Of a DNA stretch of 64,000 nucleotides, positions 56,893 to 64,000 are shown piece after piece (the stretch's first letter is position 1; every line of letters begins with the position of its first letter). The position numbers and the translations under genes were made by a program. Origin of the DNA: Apophysomyces variabilis (Eukaryota; Mucoromycota; Mucoromycetes; Mucorales; Mucoraceae); assembly GCA_002749535.1 (NCBI GenBank), contig MZZL01000404.1, positions 91,981-155,980 on the forward strand, in the 5' to 3' direction. The notes under the pieces are model-generated. The model saw nothing but the letters and a program-made list of their open reading frames with translations, made no database searches and was not told the DNA's origin.

Positions 56893-59229
56893 ATGGATGA
56901 TGTCCAATCCTCCCTTACATTGGCGGCGGAATTGGAAGACAATGGCCAATTCAAGGTAAAAAAAAAAGAATAAACATACCGTGAACATAAACCCATCCCA
57001 TGGCCTAATCAAACCAAAATACTGTTGTTGTCGCTATGCTCTTTTTACCTAGGATGCTTACATGACTTACTTGACTACAGCGCAACGTTCGCTTCAGTCA
57101 CTCTACGACATCAAGTTTGTACATTCTTGTAAGATTAGTCAATCAGATACTGTGGAAAAAGGGGAGAGGAAGAAGAAGAAGAAGAACGCAATACTCATTA
57201 GCTCATGCTTTATTCTTCAGCTATCGTTGCAAAACCAAAACAATACACTACCCTTTTATCAACAACCAGAACGTGCTTAACCCATATCGAATCAATTATT
57301 GAGAAACATTCTCCTACCGCACGAATCCCAGAGCAACGTACAGGCGACTCGGCCAAGGCAGCCCCTCCGCCACTGCCGCCAAAACCTTCCCGAATCCAAA
57401 AGCCGCATCTCCCGCCCAAACCATCAAAAGCTACCCTATCCAAACTCACACCACAAGAAGGTCGCGTATTGCAGGGTATGGCCATTTTTTCCCCTTTAGC
57501 CGGTCACTTTTGACTTTGGTCTACATGTATTTCTCTTTCTCTAACACCCTTATTTCTATCAGACAATACGCCCGACTTCCATTCGCATCAGCCACCACCT
57601 GTCAGACCACGTGTACCTCTTCTCCCTGCCGACCGTCCTCATAGCCTTCCACCACCGACCGATAACCGACCTATCTATTCCCAACGTCCGTTTACTCAGA
57701 TAGACAAAGATGAAGAAGATACAGGTGTTGCCATTCGTATTCTGGCTGAAGGCAAGCTGGATCCTAACTTCCTGGCCCCTGCCCAGACCAACGCTGGTGA
57801 CAGCCTAAGCCCACCGACGGCGACCATCCAAACAAACGACCAGGCGCCGTTGATTCCTGTACCACCGTTATTAACCGCCCATCGAATGCTGCAGGAAAAA
57901 TCCGATGATCTCGAAGCATTACTGAAAGATTACCGTAAGCAAAAGCAACAGTTAGCTGAAGCACATGGAGGGGTGAATGTGGATACTGCGTCAGAAGATA
58001 GGTTGAATCAGGCCATCCTGCGCTGCAGTAGGTCCATCGCTGAAACCAGACAAACGTTGAATCGGGTCCGAACATTGTATATGAGTGCTGCGACGGTGCC
58101 AACTGTGATGCAGTTCCAGGCCCACTTGATTGCCTACCAAATTACATTGATTGAAGCTTCGATATTTAACGCCATCCCTTCGCACGCCCTATTGGAACAT
58201 TCAGCTAAACATCCTCATCCGCGCATCGTAGCATCTACCGATTTCTTCAACTATGTCACGCGTTTCATCGAACATTCGATCTTATTACCTCAGGATGCTT
58301 CTGCACGTGCCCAGCACGTTCACTATTGGATTAAGGTGGCAGCGCGATGTTTTGATCTCAACAATTACCAAACGCTAAAGGCGATCGTATCGGCTCTTGG
58401 CACCCCCCCTGTCCAACGGTTGCGTCGGACATGGGCCTATATTCCCAAAAAAAGTTTAACCAAGCTTGACAGTCTAAACGAGCTGATGTCAGAAGCAGAC
58501 AATTATGGACGGTACAGAGAACATATGGGTATGGTCAGTACTTCTGTTGTGAATGGCAAGAGTGTCATGATGCTTCGTGCCGAGCATTACAACAAACCCA
58601 CCGTGCCCTTCTTGGGCACTTTTATCCATGATATCACTTATCTCCTTGCGGCTTGCAAGTCATCTCAACCACGGGAAGAACCACGCATACGTGAGATTCT
58701 TCTAAGCATGACGAAATTCCAGGAGGGACCAAAGTATAGTCAAACCATGCCAAACGATTACCTCAAAGCGACACAGAAACATCATTTCCGACCGGCTCTT
58801 TCAAATGCATTGCATCGTGGTGCCTCTGGCATCAGTCGAATCAGTGGCGGTAGCTGGTTCGGCTTTGGAGCCGATAGTACAAACCATCAGAGCGGCAATC
58901 ATATGGATGAGGATGACGAGGAAAATTTGGAAGAACAACAACAAATGGCGACACAGTATATATTGATGCGCAGCTGGGTCAATCAAAACACAATTGATGC
59001 ATTGAGCATGTTACGAGAGCCTCCCAGACAGAAAAACAGCATATCTGCAGGAACGAGGGGAAGTGGCGGGCCAGTCAGTACCAATACGAATTCTGCCATG
59101 AGCAATTCCAGTTCGATGATGCGATTCAGTACCGGCAGTGGATCCTTTGCTACAATGAGTACAGCAGGCCAAGACAGTCGACCAACCAGCGTGGATGATT
59201 CATCCTCCCCTGGTGAAAGTTATCTATAA
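56893..59229 (+). CDS. RasGEF (CDC25 homology) protein with MIT-like N-terminus
   Basis: The C-terminal catalytic domain exchanges GDP for GTP on Ras-type GTPases. The model is join(56893..56955, 57053..57128, 57221..57475, 57563..59229), 686 residues with phases closing. Residues 1-60 (SSLTLAAELEDNGQFKDAYM, TYLTTAQRSLQSLYDIK) resemble a three-helix MIT domain that binds ESCRT-type or microtubule partners; this is inference from the pattern. A Pro-rich region has two PPKPS motifs (PPPLPPKPSRIQ, HLPPKPSKAT) that could bind SH3 domains. The RasGEF domain holds QFQAHLIAYQITLIEASIFN, HVHYWIKVAARCFDLNNYQT, LKAIVSALGTPPVQRLRRTW and VPFLGTFIHDITYLL. A REM domain is not evident. The tail is disordered with an acidic patch. 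Confidence 0.9.
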
Positions 59230-61068
59230 ACACAATCTGCCGTTGTCTTCCTTCTTCTTCTTTCTATATCTCTTTCGTCTTCCCACATACGAGCAAAAAA
59301 AAAAGTGAAAAATATCGCACGCATGTCCTCGCTCATACTGTACACACGCGCACACGAACACTGATTCGCACATATACATATATATATACACGCATATATA
59401 CACTGTCCCTTCCCGGATGGTAGGACCGTTGTCAATTTTGTTTCTCTTGTCCTTGTCTGTATTCTCTAGGAATGATACCAAAAAAGATCGTGCGATAACT
59501 TACCGAAAACGCAGCCTTACCACGGGTTTCTGGATAAAACGGGATGACGACTGTATTCGGAATACGATGTTTTTTTCCCGTTTCTCTTCCCGATTGAATC
59601 ATATCGTCTCGTAACTATTAGCGGTGCAATCATTAAAAGAAAAGAAGAAAGAAGAAGCAAAAGAGAAAAAGAAAAGGCTATGGGAATCTTTTTGTTGTAC
59701 AATGTTGCATCCCAAGAAGGCATAGTGTTCCTGTGGTTTGCATGTTAAAACATAGAAGCTTTGTTTTCTTCTTGCCTGTAGAAGGGCAATTGTATTTCTA
59801 CTGGAATCAGCCAAAAAAAAGCGTTTGGTTGTGGGGGGAAAATGTGGCACTGATATACAAGTTCTTGGGCAGTAGTGCGCCTGTGGGTAATATAAGCAAT
59901 CTAACAAAGAAATGGAGGGAAACAGATGTATTTTTTGAAGAGCTTATTAGAAGGATATCCAGCTGTAAGCGGTCAATTTTCACACTGGAAGAGGCTAATG
60001 CAAAAAAGTGCCCATTGCTTTACCCGGCAACCAATGTTGTATGTTCATCTGACCATCGATTCCGGGAAGAGCGGATATAACGTGGATTGTTCTTGTATAT
60101 AACTTGAGCTTGAATTAGACGTATTCTTCACAAAGTGAGAGATAAAACTAAAACTTAATCAGGAAATTCCAAGGTCTAGGGCTATTTTACAGTGTGGGCT
60201 TTATGTTGTGGATCCAACCATCGTTTCCAATGAAGAAAAGAAAAAAGCTTATGTCCCCTGTGCAGATTGACTTGCTGTTCTCTCTTGCAACTGGAATCAT
60301 GTGAATGTGATACATGCCGTTACCGTTCCTTTTTTATACGATTTAAAAGAAAAACTACAAATATAATAAACAAAAAGTGCTCAAGGAAGCGTATTGTAAC
60401 AAGTTACTTGAGAAAGAAAGAAAGAGAGAGAGGGGCATATTTATGCTAGACACGAAGATACTCTGTCAGTTTGCCTGAATAGCTCACCTCCAGGTTTTTG
60501 TTTCCTTCTTTCTGCAACCTTACCAGTTATTCTATTTCTTTCTTGATCCGGGACGAAATGCTCTTCGCATTTCATTGTTGAGTATCTTGCTCAAGAAGGG
60601 AATAGCTATGCTCTACCCTCATGTGAAAATGGAGGTGGCACTCTTATGGTTCGGATACCAATAATTGGGCCAATCAAGATCGGTATATCTGAAACTTTGA
60701 CCTTACCAGGCAAACTTGACTGGCGAATCGGAGAAATCCAAAATTTTGACTTTCGTCGGGAAGGGATCAAAACTGTTGTGTTACACACACTAAATCGAAC
60801 CAGACATGAACCACCAATGAGACCTTCCTTGGTACACATGGGAACGAAGAGCAGATATGATGAACCGGAAAAAAGGCAAATAGTCTCGAGAGATAGAAGC
60901 AGGGTAAGGATCCAGTATAGATAGTATTGCATTTGTCATGTACTATGTAAAAGACTCCAAAGCATAAGCAGCTGAGACAACAGAGTTTCCCCGCATTTTG
61001 AACCTAAATAACAGAACGCTTTACTTGTTTTGTTTGTTCCCCCCCCATAGTGAGAATTTCAGAGGCTT
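59230..61068. other. Intergenic with two unassigned frames
   Basis: Frames at 59733-60080 and 60646-60924 (plus) are open but unrecognised; the second (IGISETLTLPGKLDWRIGEI) has a complementary open frame of equal length, so coding is not supported. An AG tract lies near 60410-60435. Just before the next gene a CCCCCCCCATAG sequence could be an intron acceptor in its 5' UTR. Confidence 0.45.
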
Positions 61069-63814
61069 ATGATGCAGGTCCTCCACGGCTCACCTATACT
61101 TCGGACAGCCCACACAGTGGACTCCACCCTTCCGTCTCAAAGTCTCCTTTTGTCCGTGCCATCTTCGTCTACTCTTTTCATAGACACTGCAGACAAAGCC
61201 ATCGGTATGGCTGCAGCTGTCGACTTTAACGCCGCCACGGCCGTGTTTCCTTCTTCCTCAACAGCTACTTCCAATGACACACAACCTGATGCCATAATAA
61301 CACCTCTAGCAATAACAGCTTCTCCAGCCTCTGCCGCAACCACGACCACCCCTACTACGACTGTGAAATCAACTCCACCATCCATCCCCCCCGCGAAACG
61401 TGGTTACAAATCCCACGTTCCAAGTGCATGTACGTTCTTGTCCCATTTTATTCCTTGTTTGAAAAATGAACGGCCTAATGAACCTGATTTCCATACATGC
61501 ATAGGCATTAACTGCAAGAAAGCTCATCTGGCATGCGATGGTAAAAAAGAAAAGAATAAAATAAGAAAAGAGAAAGATATAAGAATGAGCATGAATTCAT
61601 CCCACAAAAACCTATTATATAGTCTCCCGACCATGTAAACGTTGTGTTAGCATGGGCAAGACCGATACGTGTCAGGATATCAAACACAAGAAACGAGGTA
61701 GACCCAAACTTCGTGATAAACGCTCGAATGGATCAGGCCCCGGTACGGGAAACAAGTATGGAACGATATACGGGAACAACATCCAGATACCGAATTCAAG
61801 TGCTACCTCGTCCCCAACAACAGCTGATTTTCAACAAAGCATTTCGTTTATTCATGAGCCTATCGAATCTTTCCAAGAACAAAGTGGAGTAGAAGATCGA
61901 CTATCAGTATCTGCATCGCTAGCAACATCACAATTGCAACCTGCTGTCGTCCGTTTGTCGACTACGCCGCAGATCACACGACCCGCTACTTTAGCCCTAC
62001 AACCAGCTACTCTTCCTATACAGCCTTACCCTACGGTGACCTATACGACGCCGTTACCATTACAGGCTTACGCTTCAACAACAGCAGCAGTTTCTGTTAT
62101 TCCTCATCTTCCTCCTACTTCTCTTCCGCCAACGCCATTGGAACCTCTCCAAGTGATGCATTCGTTTGAAGGGGGGCTATCGCCGCCGAGGGCGAGCCAC
62201 AACTCGGTCAAGGAGGATCAGCGAGTGGTCATTCTTTTTCTGTCCATGGAGGTCTGCTGTGCGCGTATTTCGGACGAAGTGCTCGATCTCTGGGGTTATT
62301 ACCCGCAAGAGTTAGCGCATCGGTCGTTGTATGATTTTATTTCGTCCAAGGATTCGGATCGACTTTCGCGATTGCACCGGTTGTTGCTGGACAATGTGCT
62401 GGACGTAGCAAAGCAAAGCGATCCTTCGTATGATTTAAACCATCCACCGCCTACTGAACGAAGTACATCTGAGCTTTTTCATTGCACAGATCCTGTGCAA
62501 CTGGCAATGCTAGCGAATGGGTCTAGTCGCTTTTCAGACACATTACACATCAAGAAACGCTCGGGCGAGCTTGAGCTCTTTGAAATCGTCGCCTACATGG
62601 GCGGGGGATTTGGGGCTGATCTCTTTGTCACCAGCAGCCTGTCTCGATTGTATATTGTAGCCGAATTTAAGAAATATTGTTATGAAGTCTCTGCCAAAAC
62701 AGCTTTTGATTCCACACGCACTCCTTGGAGTTTCTCCTCTAAATTCGGCCGGACGACAACAACGGCAGCGTCAACAACGACATCAGCAGCATCGCCATCA
62801 TTAGCATCAGTATCTACATCGTTCTCTGCAGCCATAGCAACCCATGACCTCACTCTCTTTACTACTACTACTACTACCTCTTCTTCTACTACTACTACTG
62901 CTACTAGTACTACTTCTACTACGAGTACGGGTACTACTTCTAGTACTAACAAAACGATAGACATGCCGACGGCGACCGATGGCAACATGAGCATAAGCAT
63001 GTCCAATCCCTCCCGGCATTTACTACCTTTCCATAGCAGTCATAAGCATCATCTTAATAAGCCGGGTTTACTTTCTTCTCGACCGATCAGTGACCCTCGG
63101 ACGACCACCTCTCACTCTTGGAATTCGATAGGCCCTCGTCATGTGGCCGCTCCCCATGATTTACGGCAATATTCGCTGCCTACCCATTTTACAGTGAATT
63201 CACATCTGAATACCGTTTCATTTCCAAAATTACCCGAGACACCCAAGGTGAATGTGGCACCGATTACTTCAACAGCAGCAGCAGCAGCAACAGCAACAAC
63301 AACAGCGGCGATGACGACGGCAACGACGAGAAGCAGCAGCAACAGCAGCAGTAGCAGTCATAGTGTGAGCCATGCTGGGCGACGATCATCAGGACAGGAT
63401 CCTTCTTTCTCCTCCTCATTATCCTCTTCTACGTGGGCGCCTGTTCATCCTATTCTGAACAGTGTTTCAAACCCGATGGCGCGACAGGATTCCACTAATC
63501 CTTATTCCACGTTAGCGTATCGATTTGCTTCTTCAGCTGCGGTCGTCAGTGCCCCGGGTATTCCCCGTGGAGGCGATCCATCTGTCACTCATCCGACTCA
63601 GCAGTATTTTCTGCAGACGTCCAGTAGTACACTGAATGCGGCAGCTTCAGCAGCACAGGTCCACTCGCGGTTGGGATCGAATAGTAGCCGGTGGTTGGAC
63701 AATAGTAGCGACAGGCCAGCCGAGGAGGATACGGCGGCAGGCAATGACCGGGCGAGAGGAAAGACCGAGTCTAATCGTAAAGTAGGCATGAGCATTCGGT
63801 CTCTCCTTTGCTGA
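61069..63814 (+). CDS. Zn2Cys6-PAS transcription factor, ERT1/AcuK type
   Basis: Relatives (ERT1, RDS2, GSM1 in yeast, AcuK/AcuM in Aspergillus) control gluconeogenesis and respiratory carbon use. The model is join(61069..61429, 61505..61540, 61623..63814), 862 residues with phases closing. The zinc cluster is assembled across three exons: HVPSACINCKKAHLACDVSR and PCKRCVSMGKTDTC give C-x2-C-x6-C-x5-C-x2-C-x8-C, followed by the typical KHKKRGRPKLRDKR. Exon 2 is only 36 nt. A PAS domain follows near residue 300 (VVILFLSMEVCCARISDEVL, LWGYYPQELAHRSLYDFIS) and continues to YIVAEFKKYC. The last 350 residues are Ser/Thr/Ala homopolymer-rich, including a Thr-Ser tract encoded by ACT repeats near 62860-62950. 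Without exon 2 the cluster would lose three cysteines. Confidence 0.92.
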
Positions 63815-64000
63815 AAAAGAAAGCAAAAAGAAACAAATCCTTCTTTTTCTTTCTTCCCTTTTTTTTTTCGCCGTTCACTTACATTTTACCTTATTTACAG
63901 TTATCCTCTTTTTTCTTTCTTTTTGAACACCTTTCTGTTCTAGGAGGGTTTTCATCCTCAAGTAAATAGTCCTTTTTTTTTTTTTTTTTTTTTTTTTTTT
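63815..64000. other. 3' flank with terminal poly-T tract
   Basis: T-rich 3' UTR of the zinc-cluster gene. The window ends in at least 28 consecutive T (63973-64000), either a genomic homopolymer or the edge of a contig. Confidence 0.7.

Noticed and set aside
60606..60932. Overlapping 90-108-codon frames on both strands
   Set aside because: Equal-length opposite frames with no recognisable motif, no introns and no promoter cue; not enough to call a gene.
1..64000. CRISPR array or bacterial-type operon
   Set aside because: No regularly spaced direct repeats of CRISPR type; genes carry spliceosomal introns, so this is eukaryotic DNA.

Overview
The window reads as nuclear DNA of an early-diverging fungus, most likely Mucoromycota (Mucorales-like). 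The genes are AT-leaning, carry short introns (about 40-110 nt) with GTAAGT/GTATGT donors, have CT-rich promoters and long Ser/Thr-rich disordered tails, and the mobile elements (Fanzor, Helitron, MULE, two-ORF LINE) fit that group. The species cannot be fixed from the sequence. The window contains one 139-base assembly gap (13982-14120).

Layout. 1-13 kb is a graveyard of mobile elements: a decayed Mutator-like transposase (0.4-2.1 kb), a decayed Helitron Rep region (2.4-4.5 kb), a Fanzor (eukaryotic TnpB homologue, RNA-guided nuclease family) with a recognisable RuvC triad but several 1-nt indels (about 4.7-7.9 kb), then a tRNA-Cys(GCA) gene with a 4.86-kb LINE inserted exactly at its 5' end, flanked by a 15-bp duplication of tRNA nucleotides 1-15. 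13-17 kb is AT-rich and holds the gap.

17-23.5 kb is ordinary genic DNA: a disordered protein of unknown role, a PTC7-type PP2C phosphatase (four exons, one of 17 nt), and a divergent MFS transporter of the anion:cation symporter type. 24-41 kb is a second accessory island: a 375-bp tandem repeat, a second and dead Fanzor on the minus strand, a multi-exon gene of unknown function with a nuclease-like motif, a 544-bp MITE, a small secreted protein, a Helitron fragment, and a nearly complete 4.22-kb Mutator-like transposon. That transposase carries FAR1-type DNA-binding, DDE and SWIM domains and a C-terminal OTU-like cysteine protease. The MITE is a deletion derivative of the same family; both are bounded by 9-bp target duplications.

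41-64 kb is gene-dense signalling and regulatory DNA: a Slm1/Ask10-like F-BAR+PH protein, a divergent wax-synthase-like MBOAT acyltransferase, a WOPR (Gti1/Pac2/Wor1) regulator, a Sfp1-like zinc-finger factor, a universal-stress-protein-domain protein, a RasGEF with an MIT-like N-terminus, and a Zn2Cys6-PAS regulator of the ERT1/AcuK type. Several of these families are linked in other fungi to nutrient, TORC2 or Ras/PKA signalling, but nothing here shows co-regulation.

The most interesting items are the two Fanzors of contrasting state, the tRNA-Cys-targeted LINE, and the MULE-OTU element with its MITE.
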